Shown here one piece after another: positions 18,063 through 26,711 of a DNA stretch of 64,000 nt. Position 1 is the stretch's first letter. Each line of letters opens with the position of its first letter. A program made the position numbers and the translations under genes. The notes beneath the pieces were generated by a model. The model saw nothing but the letters and a program-made list of their open reading frames with translations, made no database searches and was not told where the DNA came from. This DNA is from Nocardia altamirensis NBRC 108246 (GTDB lineage Bacteria; Actinomycetota; Actinomycetes; Mycobacteriales; Mycobacteriaceae), in the NCBI RefSeq assembly GCF_001612685.1, contig NZ_BDAY01000055.1, forward strand, positions 22,250-86,249, written 5' to 3'.

Positions 18063-18396
18063 TGGCGGCCCCTTCCCCGCGGATTGTGTTCGGGCAATGG
18101 ACCGAAGTTCAGGCATCGGGTGGCATTCGAATGTGTGCCGACTCGTACGAGGTGGAAGGCCGATCTTCGACGGGCGGCTCGAAGCCGATCAGGTTCGGAT
18201 TGGGTGCGTGGTGAAGGACGAACCCATCGGGCCGGAGTTCTGAACCCATTGTGTTTCCACACTCCCCCGGGCAACGTCACTCGGGTCGGCACCTCACTCC
18301 GGTTGGCGGTGGCGGTGGTCGCGCGCGAGATGCCGTCAGCCCCTGGGTGCCCCGGAGTGCGCTGAAAGCGAGCGTGCGATCACTCCGCTGGAGCGA

Positions 18397-18412
18397 TGTT
18401 TCATGTGAAACC
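18397..18412 (+). promoter_or_regulatory. parS-like site, CATGTG centre
   Basis: TGTTTCATGTGAAACC has the same class of centre as the 17045 and 17618 sites but in the opposite orientation. Confidence 0.75.
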
Positions 18413-18492
18413 GAGATGCGGTGTTGTCGCTGGATCGGTTCGGGAGTTCAGCTGCGGGGTCGCGGAGCGCGGTGTAATCCGTTGGGGGGTGG

Positions 18493-18508
18493 TGTTTCAT
18501 GTGAAACA
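18493..18508 (+). promoter_or_regulatory. parS-like site, CATGTG centre
   Basis: TGTTTCATGTGAAACA, with both outer and inner arms matching the consensus apart from the central dinucleotide. It lies 96 bp from the previous site. Confidence 0.8.
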
Positions 18509-18792
18509 TTGAGGTTCGGGGGGTCGAATACGGACAGATTCGAGTGTCGTTCGCGCGTTGCCGCGATTCAGCTTTCTTATCGCGCCCAGGGCTGGCAAGC
18601 TAGTGAGCGTCGGGCGTGAGCGTAGATGCCACGGTGGATTTGGTGTCACAGCGGCGAGGGCTCCGCTCGGTCGATCGGGCGCCGCGAACCCGGTTGAGCA
18701 TCATGTTCGTACCGACACAGCTGTTTGATGACACGGCGCCGACGCTCGTCGGAAGCACGTGATCTGAACGTTTCTCGGGTTAGGAGCTGTCT

Positions 18793-19800
18793 ATGTCGAG
18801 CGGTCCGGCGAATGTTTCACGGGAAACGACGTCGCGCGTGCCGGGAATGCTGGACTCCAGCAATTTCGACGCGGAGGCATTCGGAAGCACACCGTTCGGG
18901 AACATCTCCCCCAGTGAGACCCCGATCGCGGCCGAAGCACAACGCGCCAGCCAGATTCTCCATCCAGGAAAGGTGACAGTGCAGAAACCGCACGAGCAAC
19001 GCATCATCACCATCGCCAATCAGAAGGGCGGCGTCGGCAAGACGACCACCGCGGTGAATCTCGCGGCCGCCTTGGCGCATCAGGGGATGACGGTCCTCGT
19101 GATCGATCTGGACCCGCAGGGCAACGCGAGCACCGCCCTCGGCATCGAACATCACTCGGGTGTTCCGTCCAGCTACGAACTTCTCATCGGCGAGGTGTCG
19201 GTCTCGGATGCGATCCAGCAGAGCCCGCACAACGAGCGCCTGCTCTGCATTCCGGCGACGATCGACCTGGCCGGCGCGGAGATCGAACTGGTGTCGATGG
19301 TGGCCAGGGAAGGCAGGCTCAAGGCGGCCATCGAGCAGGCCAACATCGCGGGCTACGACATCGACTACGTGATGATCGACTGCCCGCCGTCGCTCGGTCT
19401 GCTGACCGTCAATGCGATGGTCGCGGCCAAGGAGGTGCTGATCCCGATCCAGTGCGAGTACTACGCGCTGGAGGGTGTCGGGCAGTTACTCCGCAATATC
19501 GGCTTAGTGCAGGCGCACCTGAATCCGGCGCTGCACGTGTCGACGGTGATCCTCACGATGTACGACGGCCGGACCAAGCTGGCCGATCAGGTGGCCGAGG
19601 AGGTGCGCGGCCACTTCGGCGATGTGGTGTTGCGTTCGGTGATTCCGCGCAGTGTGAAGGTGTCCGAGGCGCCGGGCTATGGGATGACGGTGCTCGATTA
19701 TGATCCAGGCTCCCGGGGCGCGATGAGCTACCTCGATGCCGGACGGGAAATGGCGGCTCGGTCGACCGTGTTGGCGCGGGTCGCCGAAGGCGCGGAGTGA
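18793..19800 (+). CDS. parA: Chromosome partitioning ATPase ParA (Soj)
   Basis: This deviant-Walker ATPase drives segregation of ParB-parS complexes. After an N-terminal extension of about 68 residues, the ATPase core has KGGVGKTT (78-85), the VIDLDPQGN motif with D105/D107 and the YVMIDCPPS Walker B. The C-terminal half matches ParA/Soj closely (YDGRTKLADQV, SVIPRSVKVSEAPGYG). The ATG at 18793 lies close to a parS-like site inside codons 7-12, so the 5' end of the gene is itself a ParB target. Mycobacterial ParA proteins have a comparable extension. parB follows after 70 bp in the same operon. Confidence 0.97.
   Translation: MSSGPANVSRETTSRVPGMLDSSNFDAEAFGSTPFGNISPSETPIAAEAQRASQILHPGKVTVQKPHEQRIITIANQKGGVGKTTTAVNLAAALAHQGMTVLVIDLDPQGNASTALGIEHHSGVPSSYELLIGEVSVSDAIQQSPHNERLLCIPATIDLAGAEIELVSMVAREGRLKAAIEQANIAGYDIDYVMIDCPPSLGLLTVNAMVAAKEVLIPIQCEYYALEGVGQLLRNIGLVQAHLNPALHVSTVILTMYDGRTKLADQVAEEVRGHFGDVVLRSVIPRSVKVSEAPGYGMTVLDYDPGSRGAMSYLDAGREMAARSTVLARVAEGAE
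18813..18828 (+). promoter_or_regulatory. parS-like site inside parA, CACGGG centre
   Basis: TGTTTCACGGGAAACG is translated as part of NVSRET in the poorly conserved N-terminus of ParA, so the site can be retained without disturbing the ATPase core. Confidence 0.7.
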
Positions 19801-19870
19801 TCTGGCCGAGTGCGACCCGGGTCGGTGAGACCCGGTTTGGTGTCGGAACGAGGAAGGGGTCAACAGACCG

Positions 19871-20893
19871 ATGAGTCAGGCGAAGAAGGGTGGGCTAGGA
19901 CGCGGTCTTGCCGCGTTGATCCCGACGGGACCGGCGACGGCGCCGGGGCTCAGCAGTCAAGCGGCCAGCGTCATCGGTCTGGATCCGATCGGGCCGCAGC
20001 CCGCGTCGGCGTACTTGCATCGGGTCCCCGACCCCACCGACGACGATCTCGCCTCCGGCGGTGCCGTCTATCGCGAGATCCCGCCGGAGCAGATCGAGCC
20101 GAATCCGAAGCAGCCGCGTCAGGTTTTCGAGCCGGAAGCGCTCAACGAATTGGTGCATTCGATCAAGGAATTCGGTCTGATGCAGCCGATCGTGGTGCGT
20201 CGGATCGAGCCGGGTGTCGACCAGTACCAACTGGTGATGGGCGAACGCCGGTGGCGCGCTTCGCAAGAGGCGGGCCTGGCGGCGATCCCCGCGATCGTGC
20301 GGGAGACCGCCGACGAGTCGATGCTGCGTGATGCGCTGCTGGAGAACATCCACCGGGTGCAGCTCAATCCGCTCGAGGAGGCGGCGGCCTATCAGCAGCT
20401 GCTGGAGGAGTTCGGCGTCACTCATGAGGTGCTCGCCGACCGCATCGGCCGCTCGCGCTCGGCTGTCACCAACATGATTCGGCTTTTGAAGCTACCGATT
20501 TCGGTGCAGCGCCGGGTGGCGGCGGGCGTGCTGTCCGCAGGCCACGCGCGGGCGCTGCTCGGGCTGACCGCGGGCGTGGACGCGCAGGAGGAACTGGCCA
20601 AGCGCGTTGTCGCCGAAGGTCTCTCCGTGCGCAGCACCGAGGAAGCGGTCATCCTGGCGAATCAGGAGGTGGCCCCGCCGCCGGTGGATCCGTCGGAGCC
20701 GCCTACCCCGCAACGCAAGCCGATCGTCATGCCCGGTCTGCAGGATGTGGCCGATCGGTTGTCCGGGTCGTTCGACACTCGGGTGATCGTCAGCATGGGC
20801 AAGCGCAAGGGACGGATCGTGGTCGAGTTCGGTTCGGTCGACGACCTCGAGCGCATCGTCAATCTCATGGAGCAGAGCAAGCGCGATATGTGA
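19871..20893 (+). CDS. parB: Chromosome partitioning protein ParB (Spo0J)
   Basis: ParB is a CTP-dependent clamp that binds parS, spreads, and is moved by ParA. The 340 residues contain an N-terminal KKGGLGRGLAALIP motif that interacts with ParA in relatives. The ParB/Srx-type nuclease-like fold runs from EIPPEQIEPNPKQPRQVFEPE through GERRWRASQEAG and ENIHRVQLNPLEEA. The helix-turn-helix is around EVLADRIGRSRSAVTNMIRLLKLP, and a C-terminal dimerisation domain ends VEFGSVDDLERIVNLM. The ATG at 19871 is preceded by AGGAAGGGG. Its targets are the ten parS-like sites annotated here. Confidence 0.97.
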   Translation: MSQAKKGGLGRGLAALIPTGPATAPGLSSQAASVIGLDPIGPQPASAYLHRVPDPTDDDLASGGAVYREIPPEQIEPNPKQPRQVFEPEALNELVHSIKEFGLMQPIVVRRIEPGVDQYQLVMGERRWRASQEAGLAAIPAIVRETADESMLRDALLENIHRVQLNPLEEAAAYQQLLEEFGVTHEVLADRIGRSRSAVTNMIRLLKLPISVQRRVAAGVLSAGHARALLGLTAGVDAQEELAKRVVAEGLSVRSTEEAVILANQEVAPPPVDPSEPPTPQRKPIVMPGLQDVADRLSGSFDTRVIVSMGKRKGRIVVEFGSVDDLERIVNLMEQSKRDM

Positions 20894-21105
20894 CAAAAGT
20901 GACAAAAGTAGACTTGTGAATGCGAGAGGTATGACCCAGGACGGAAACGTCACTGTGACAGCGAGTCGAATCCGTGAATCAGCGGACCAGATGACTCGCC
21001 GGGGACATACCAACCACAAGTTCCTGACCAACAGCACAGCGACGTGGAATGAGGCGGGTTCGTTTGATCGCTTATTCTTGCTGGCGAGCAACAGAGTGAT
21101 GCGGC

Positions 21106-21885
21106 ATGAGTGTGGATGAATCGGACAGCTGGAGGCTGAGCAGAGCAGTGTCGACCAGCGTCACAGCACTAACCCTCGGTGAGCTCGACAAGCTCCCCGC
21201 GCACTCCCGGCGCTGTGTGTTCTGGGAGATGGATCCTGCCGTCGCCGAGGACTCCCGCGGCTTCAGCGATCCGGTCTTCGAAAAGGAAGCCTGGCTCTCC
21301 ACGGTCCTGCTGGAATGGGGTTCGTGTGGGCAGGTCGCAAACGTCGACGGCAACGTCGCGGGGTGTGCCCTGTATTCGCCGCCAAGCGCAGTGCCGCGCG
21401 CCGCGCTCTTCCCTACCTCACCGGTAAGCCCGGACGCGGTCCTGCTGACCACGCTGCGGGCCGAATTTCCCTATCAGGACAAAGAGGTTGCCCACCAGTT
21501 GATGCAGGCCGTGGTGGCCGATCTGGTGCGTCGTGGTGTGCGCGCGCTCGAGGCGTTCGGCATCCGATTCGATCCGCCCGCGCACGCCCTGTCCGAGCGA
21601 TTCGGCTCGATGACGCTGATGGAGCGGATCACTGCGCCGATCCTCAAGACTTCCGGCCCGACCATGTCGGGTGCGCTGGCCGAGTGTTCGCCGGAAACCT
21701 GCATGATCGAGGCGGATTTCCTGGAGGAGGTCGGCTTCGAGGTGGTCGCACCGCATCACAAGTTCCCTCGGCTGCGTCTGGAGCTCAACTCCGACCACGG
21801 CTGGAAGGAAGACGTGGAACGGGCGCTCGATCAGCTGCTGGCTGCCGCGTCGATGGCGCCGCCCGCACGCATCGGCGTGCGCTGA
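21106..21885 (+). CDS. GNAT-like acetyltransferase next to parB
   Basis: This 259-residue protein corresponds in position and overall sequence to the conserved actinobacterial protein beside parB (Rv3916c in M. tuberculosis), annotated as a GNAT-type acetyltransferase. Visible features are the conserved RRCVFWEMDP segment near the N-terminus, GCALYSPPSAVPRAALFPTSPVSPDAVLLTTL, and the cofactor-side stretch ALEAFG, followed by EADFLEEVGFEVVAPHHKFPRLRLEL. No substrate is known to me. The start at 21106 is the most upstream ATG; a GTG a few codons in is possible. A strong terminator follows. Confidence 0.75.
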   Translation: MSVDESDSWRLSRAVSTSVTALTLGELDKLPAHSRRCVFWEMDPAVAEDSRGFSDPVFEKEAWLSTVLLEWGSCGQVANVDGNVAGCALYSPPSAVPRAALFPTSPVSPDAVLLTTLRAEFPYQDKEVAHQLMQAVVADLVRRGVRALEAFGIRFDPPAHALSERFGSMTLMERITAPILKTSGPTMSGALAECSPETCMIEADFLEEVGFEVVAPHHKFPRLRLELNSDHGWKEDVERALDQLLAAASMAPPARIGVR

Positions 21886-21899
21886 ATCGCTGAGACACG

Positions 21900-21934
21900 A
21901 AGCGCCCCTGTCGACGAATCGACAGGGGCGCTTT
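21900..21934. terminator. Bidirectional terminator between the acetyltransferase gene and cwlM
   Basis: A perfect 14-bp inverted repeat, AGCGCCCCTGTCGA/TCGACAGGGGCGCT with a 4-nt loop, lies between converging genes. The T-tract is short (CTTTCC on plus). Confidence 0.85.
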
Positions 21935-21962
21935 CCGTGAACAACTCTCTCGGCGGCTGCCG

Positions 21963-23156
21963 CTACATCCGGTCGGCCGCGGCCAGTTCCTCCGCCAGCA
22001 GTTCCGCGAAAGTGTATGTGCCCGTTGGCTGGTCGTCTTGCCCGAGCAGATACAGCCGCTTCACCGAGATCAGGATCGCCTCGGCGATCACATCCCGCAT
22101 CCGTGGATTGGTGAGCACGTTCGCGTCGTAATCGTTTGTCAGATAACCGATATCGACCTGCACGGTCGGCATCTTGGTCAGCCGCAACAGATCCCATGTC
22201 CTGGCGTGAGTCCGGCAGTCCTGCAACGATGTTCGCGCGACGACCTCACGCTGGATGAACCCGGCGAGCACCTGCCCGATCATCGACACCGAGCCGTGCG
22301 AATTTCCGAAGTAGAAGCCGGCGACACCGTTGGCCAGCGGGCTCGGGTTGGTCGCGCAGCGCAGCGAGATCATCAGGTCGGCATCGAAAGCGTTCGAGGT
22401 GTCTGCACGTTCCGCGTCGGTCGGGTTGGCGCCCCACGGCCGCGAAAGGAAGGTCTCCATGCCGGTGGCCGCCATCCGGCCTTCGAGCCGACTTGCCAAG
22501 TCCCATAGGATTTCCGACTCGTACACCTCGCCGTACTCGCTCGGCACCGGGTGGCCCTTGTCCGGCCCGCCTAGCCCAGGATCGATGACGATGCGCTTGC
22601 CGGTGAGCTGGGGCCCCGCTCGGTGCACCACCTCTTCCTCGGCGATCCGATGCGGATTGCCGCCGGTGACGCGAGCGCCGAGCAGATCGAGCGACCGTAG
22701 CGTGTCCGGACCACAGATGCCGTCGGCCGAGAGCCCGATTTCCCGCTGGAAAGCGGTGAGTGCCTCGTGGGTGTGCGGCCCGAAATAGCCGTCCACCCGA
22801 TGCACATAGAAACCGAGGTCCTGCAGCTTGCGCTGCAGCGTCGCCACGTCATCGCCGTACAGGGGCGCGGAGAGCTGATAGATCAGCGTCCGCGCACCGA
22901 GCCGGTAGGACGCCTCTTTCAGCGCCCGATAGGTGGCCGGGCCGACAACACCGTCGACGAGCAGTCCGCGGTGCTGCTGAAACGCGCGCACTGCGGAGTC
23001 GAGTCGGTGGTCGAAGGAGGCTTCGGTGTCTTTCCAGTACTCGCGCGCGTCATCGTGATCGGTGTCGACGTGTGCGTGGAGGAAACCGAGGCTTGCCAGG
23101 GTGCTCCGAACCTCTGCTACGGCTGGACCGCTATCGCCGTGACGAAGTCGGTGCAT
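21963..23156 (-). CDS. cwlM: CwlM-like amidase-fold regulator (catalytic residues lost)
   Basis: In mycobacteria CwlM is an amidase-fold protein that, when phosphorylated by PknB, stimulates MurA and peptidoglycan precursor synthesis. Two peptidoglycan-binding domains (about 1-80 and 95-160) precede an Amidase_3 fold (188-370). The zinc/catalytic positions are replaced: Leu195 in IDPGLGG for His, Arg266 in ISLRCATN for His, and Asp335 in TVQVDIGYLTN for the catalytic Glu. The C-terminal Thr cluster PTGTYT (377-382) is kept; the matching region is phosphorylated in mycobacteria. I chose the ATG at 23156 because of GGAAAGGG upstream; a GTG at 23195 is in frame. It is last in the trxB-trxA-cwlM run. 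Confidence 0.9.
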   Translation of the reverse strand: MHRLRHGDSGPAVAEVRSTLASLGFLHAHVDTDHDDAREYWKDTEASFDHRLDSAVRAFQQHRGLLVDGVVGPATYRALKEASYRLGARTLIYQLSAPLYGDDVATLQRKLQDLGFYVHRVDGYFGPHTHEALTAFQREIGLSADGICGPDTLRSLDLLGARVTGGNPHRIAEEEVVHRAGPQLTGKRIVIDPGLGGPDKGHPVPSEYGEVYESEILWDLASRLEGRMAATGMETFLSRPWGANPTDAERADTSNAFDADLMISLRCATNPSPLANGVAGFYFGNSHGSVSMIGQVLAGFIQREVVARTSLQDCRTHARTWDLLRLTKMPTVQVDIGYLTNDYDANVLTNPRMRDVIAEAILISVKRLYLLGQDDQPTGTYTFAELLAEELAAADRM

Positions 23157-23344
23157 GCGTGAGAGCCCTTTCCTTCCGTCAATCCGGGTACCCACTCATG
23201 CGATGGGATACACCTTCGCACGACCGGCGTCGGTCGATTGTCTCAGACCCGGATGGGAATTCGACATTCCCGAGTCCAGGCATCCTACGGCGCGTCGGTC
23301 GAACACGACGTCCTTTGACGCCTATGACGTTATAGCGCCAGACG

Positions 23345-23692
23345 TCAGATAATGCCGTCGAGTTCGCGCAAAAGGGCGGCTTTGCCCTTCGCTCCGACGA
23401 TCTGCTTGACCGGTTGACCGCCGCGGAACAGCATCATAGTGGGCAGCGAAAGGATCTTGTAATCGCGGGCGGTGCCCGGGTTGGCGTCGACGTCCAGCTT
23501 CGCGATGGTGAGCTTGTCCGCGTGCGTGCCCGCGATCTCCTCCAGCACCGGGGCGACCATCTTGCACGGCCCGCACCAGGCGGCCCAGAAGTCGACGAGG
23601 ACCGGCTTCTCGCTGAGCAGCACGTCGTCGGCGAAGGACGCGTCGGTGACGGTGATCGTCTTCGCGTCGGTCTTCTTGGCAGTCTCGGACAT
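23345..23692 (-). CDS. trxA: Thioredoxin
   Basis: This small cytoplasmic disulfide reductase has the active site WCGPC at residues 39-43, the cis-proline in SLPTMML and the Asp in VDFWAAWC. Its 115 residues fit the family. The ATG at 23692 has AAGGAG at good spacing. It lies 60 bp downstream of trxB on the same strand, the same order as trxB2-trxC in M. tuberculosis. It is reduced by the neighbouring TrxB with NADPH and supplies electrons to reductases and peroxidases. Confidence 0.97.
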   Translation of the reverse strand: MSETAKKTDAKTITVTDASFADDVLLSEKPVLVDFWAAWCGPCKMVAPVLEEIAGTHADKLTIAKLDVDANPGTARDYKILSLPTMMLFRGGQPVKQIVGAKGKAALLRELDGII

Positions 23693-23752
23693 GGGTTTCT
23701 CCTTGTTGAAGCGCAGCTCGCCCGCGGGGGTGCCGCGGGCGAGGGACGAACG

Positions 23753-24733
23753 TCAGTTGGCGGGCACCGCGACCGAGCGGCTCGCGTGGTCGAGCGTGTT
23801 CGAGGTGATGTCACCCTGTTCGGCGAGCCAGCGCTCGGCGTCGATCGCCGCGCGGCAGCCGGTGCCTGCGGCGGTGATCGCCTGGCGGTAGGTGTGGTCG
23901 ACCAGGTCGCCCGCGGCGAACACGCCGGGCACCTCGGTGGCGGTGGACGGGTGCACCACCTGCACATAGCCTTCGTCGTCGAGCTCGACCTGACCACGCA
24001 CCAGCTCGCTGCGCGGATCGTGGCCGATGGCGACGAACAGGCCGGTCGCGGCCAGCTCCGAGGTCTGTCCGGTCTTGGTGTCGCGCAGCGTGAGACTGGT
24101 CACGGCGGTATCGCCGTGCACCTCGGTCACCTCGGCATTGAGCACGAACTTGATCTTCTCGTTGGACTTGGCCCGCTCGAGCATGATGCGCGAGGCACGG
24201 AACTCCTCGCGGCGGTGCACGATCGTCACGGTGCTGGCGAACTTCGTCAGGAAGATCGCCTCCTCCATCGCCGAATCGCCGCCGCCGACCACGACGATGT
24301 CCTGGCCCTTGAAGAAGAAGCCGTCGCAGGTCGCACAGGCGCTGACGCCGCGCCCGAGCAGCTTCTGCTCACCGGGCACGTTGAGGTAGCGGGCGGCCGA
24401 ACCCATGGCCAGGATCACCGCATAGGCCTGGTAGGTCTCGTCGCCGACGGTGACCGTCTTGATCGGACCGCTGAGGTCGATCGCGTCCACGTCTTCGGTG
24501 CGGATCTCGGCGCCGAACCGTTTGGCCTGCTCGCGCATCTCTTCCATCAGGTCAGGGCCCATGATGCCTTCGCGGAAACCGGGGAAGTTCTCCACCTCGG
24601 TGGTGGTCATCAGCGCGCCACCGAACTGGGTGCCCTCGAACTGCAGCGGCTGGAGCTCGGCGCGGGCGGCGTACACAGCGGCCGTGTAGCCGGCAGGTCC
24701 GGAGCCGACGATGATCAGGTCGCGAACGCTCAT
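23753..24733 (-). CDS. trxB: Thioredoxin-disulfide reductase
   Basis: This is an FAD-dependent enzyme that reduces thioredoxin with NADPH. FAD is bound by GSGPAG (10-15), the redox-active pair is CATC (133-136) and NADPH is bound around VVGGGDSA (148-155). The C-terminal FAD motif GVFAAGDLVD is present. The 326-residue length is normal. It lies downstream of the sigM-rsmA pair, a conserved context; in mycobacteria this block links redox stress to an ECF sigma factor. Confidence 0.97.
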   Translation of the reverse strand: MSVRDLIIVGSGPAGYTAAVYAARAELQPLQFEGTQFGGALMTTTEVENFPGFREGIMGPDLMEEMREQAKRFGAEIRTEDVDAIDLSGPIKTVTVGDETYQAYAVILAMGSAARYLNVPGEQKLLGRGVSACATCDGFFFKGQDIVVVGGGDSAMEEAIFLTKFASTVTIVHRREEFRASRIMLERAKSNEKIKFVLNAEVTEVHGDTAVTSLTLRDTKTGQTSELAATGLFVAIGHDPRSELVRGQVELDDEGYVQVVHPSTATEVPGVFAAGDLVDHTYRQAITAAGTGCRAAIDAERWLAEQGDITSNTLDHASRSVAVPAN

Positions 24734-24897
24734 GGGGCCCTTCCGGGGGTGTTATCAACTGGACGTCTCGGTCAACAACAGGGTAATGGCTATTGTTCCG
24801 GCATCGGACCGGTGCCGGGTGAGCTTGGGCTCAGTCGTGAGATGTGCCGCACTCCTGGAGCTACGCGAGATCGGTTATCGCGTAGGTCACCCGAGCC

Positions 24898-25761
24898 TCA
24901 GCCGATGTCCTGCAGCGCGAGGCGCTGGGGATCGTCTGTGGTGCAACCGGTTCCGACGATCAGCGCGGTGATCTTCGGCGTGCGCGGCCCGGAGAGCAGC
25001 AGCAGGACCGCCGCCTTGCCCTCGTAGACGAAGTCGGTGGAGCCGAGCACGCTTCGTTCGAGTCCGTTGGCGCGCACGCAGCGCTCCTGGGCAGGCACAC
25101 TGGCGAGCAGTCCGCTGGCGTCGTTGCGGCCGAGCGCCGCGAGCAGGACAGGGGAATCGAGCAGGGTGGGTGCGACGACCTTGGTGCCGACCGCGGTGGT
25201 GCCGACGTTGGTGGGGCCCGAGGTCGGCTGCGCGATCGGTGGGGCGTCGTTGCCACGCACCGAGGTCAGTGCGATAGCGGCGCAGGCAACGACCGCGACC
25301 GCCGCAGCGGCGGCGGTGAGCCAGCGCAGCCTGCCGCGCCGGTGTTCGTCGAGTGCGACGGGGGCGGCCGGTGTGCTCGTCGGCGGAGTGGAAACCGCAG
25401 GGGTATCGGCCTTTTCGGGTTCGGCGGAGTACGGCAGCCGATAGATGGTCGCGCCCTCGTCGGCGGGTTCCTCGGAGAGGTCGAGTCCGTCGACGAACAG
25501 TTCGAGCCGGGCCGCGACATCGTCGGGCATCGCATGGATGACGTGGTCGCTGCGGCCGAGCGCGCGCAGTTCACTGCTGACATCGTCGAGCGCATGCAGG
25601 TAGCGCAGCGACTCGCCGTCGCCGCGGACCACGGGCCACAGCTGCTCCCCCACTTCGGGTGCGACATTGCCGGCGTGCAGGTCGGCGAGCAGCTCGGCGG
25701 AGAACGGAGGCTGCGGCATGGACCTGGTCGCCATCGCACCTCCAGTGTTCTCATCTGACAT
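24898..25761 (-). CDS. rsmA: Anti-sigma-M factor, single-pass membrane protein
   Basis: This is the probable membrane-bound inhibitor of the adjacent SigM, by position and architecture (Rv3912/RsmA in M. tuberculosis). Of its 287 residues, a cytoplasmic N-terminal domain of about 100 contains PEVGEQLWPVVRGDGESLRYLHALDDVSSELRAL-type helices. A Pro/Thr linker, one transmembrane helix (AAAAAVAVVACAAIALTSV, about 152-170) and an extracytoplasmic domain with two cysteines (CVRANG and GTGCTTD) follow. The ATG at 25761 has GAGGGG upstream; the ATG at 25734 also has a good ribosome site. Low sequence conservation limits the call. Confidence 0.82.
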   Translation of the reverse strand: MSDENTGGAMATRSMPQPPFSAELLADLHAGNVAPEVGEQLWPVVRGDGESLRYLHALDDVSSELRALGRSDHVIHAMPDDVAARLELFVDGLDLSEEPADEGATIYRLPYSAEPEKADTPAVSTPPTSTPAAPVALDEHRRGRLRWLTAAAAAVAVVACAAIALTSVRGNDAPPIAQPTSGPTNVGTTAVGTKVVAPTLLDSPVLLAALGRNDASGLLASVPAQERCVRANGLERSVLGSTDFVYEGKAAVLLLLSGPRTPKITALIVGTGCTTDDPQRLALQDIG

Positions 25762-25835
25762 CACGGAATCCCCTCGGGCCGGGGAGCTGCTTGGACATCG
25801 CGTACGGGTTCGTCACTATTACTGACGCATCTCAA

Positions 25836-26474
25836 CTACTTCCGGTTCCCCGGATCGCGGAGAAATTCCAAACGTTCTTGTAGTCGCTGTCGACCGCGGG
25901 CGCAGCGGCTCTTGATCGTCCCCTCCGGAACGCCGAGCATCGCCGCGGCCTCCGCCACGCTATACCCCTCCAGATCGATCGCGACCAGAGCGGTCCGCTG
26001 GTCCGGCGGCAGCGAGAACAACGCGTGGTCGACGACCAGCGACATCTCCAACTCGGCCACCGCGTCCCGCTCGTCGCGGGGTTCCGGCATCGTCTCCGGT
26101 GTGAGGGAGACGGCCTTGCGAATCTTGTTGCGCCGGATCCGATCCAGACAGGCATTCACCACGATCGCGTGCAGCCAGCTGCGTACCTCGGCCTCGGCCC
26201 GGAACGACGCTGCGGTGCGATGGGCCGACAGCAGCGCGTCCTGCAGTGAATCCGCGGCGTCCTCGCGCGTGTAGGAGGTGCGCAGCGCGGTCTGCCACAG
26301 ATGATCGTTGTGCCTGCGCAGCAACTCGGCGAAGGCGTGCCGCTGGCCACGGACATGGGCCTGCAGCAGCTCGACATCGGTGTAGTCCTCGCCAACGAAC
26401 GGCCGCTCGCGGAACGCGACAGGCCGCGAAGAACCCCCGCGGAAATCCTCGTTCAAATCGGACGACAATGCCAA
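25836..26474 (-). CDS. sigM: ECF RNA polymerase sigma factor SigM
   Basis: This is an extracytoplasmic-function sigma factor with region 2 (DVELLQAHVRGQRHAFAELLRRHND through SFRAEAEVRSWLHAIVVNACLDRIRRNK) and region 4 (LPPDQRTALVAIDLEGYSVAEAAAMLGVPEGTIKSRCARGRQRL). Its strongest resemblance is to mycobacterial SigM, and gene order murJ-sigM-rsmA-trxB-trxA is the same. The frame opens at a TTG (26474) abutting AAGGGG; the second TTG two codons later has better spacing, so the exact start is uncertain. SigM in relatives controls surface lipid and late-growth genes. Confidence 0.93.
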   Translation of the reverse strand: MALSSDLNEDFRGGSSRPVAFRERPFVGEDYTDVELLQAHVRGQRHAFAELLRRHNDHLWQTALRTSYTREDAADSLQDALLSAHRTAASFRAEAEVRSWLHAIVVNACLDRIRRNKIRKAVSLTPETMPEPRDERDAVAELEMSLVVDHALFSLPPDQRTALVAIDLEGYSVAEAAAMLGVPEGTIKSRCARGRQRLQERLEFLRDPGNRK

Positions 26475-26711
26475 CCCCTTGGACAGCGCTCACGGTGGCA
26501 ACGGACACGAACGACCATCGCCGAAATTTCGCAGCATCCAGGATCGAGTAACCAGAACCCGGGAAGCTCCCCTGCTGAGAGCGCGAGGAGATCATATCGT
26601 CCTGCACGATTCGACAGCAACCAAACGGGAAACGGAGAATGACGCGAGAGCGGGCGTCAGCGCGTGGCCTGCACGGTTACACGACACATGCGGCAGTGGA
26701 TCCGAAACTAG

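Larger units (their letters stand above)
16126..18792. other. Gene-free parS-bearing region between rsmG and parA (2.7 kb)
   Basis: None of the open frames here (for example 16004-17218 on minus, 16891-17976 on plus) has recognisable protein sequence. They read through tandem repeats whose 17-bp period is not a multiple of three, and through parS-like sites. The left part (about 16600-17010) is a degenerate repeat of 97-118 bp, the middle (17304-17510) a 17-bp minisatellite, and six parS-like 16-mers lie between 17045 and 18508. This looks like a centromere-like ParB-loading region rather than coding DNA. Confidence 0.75.
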
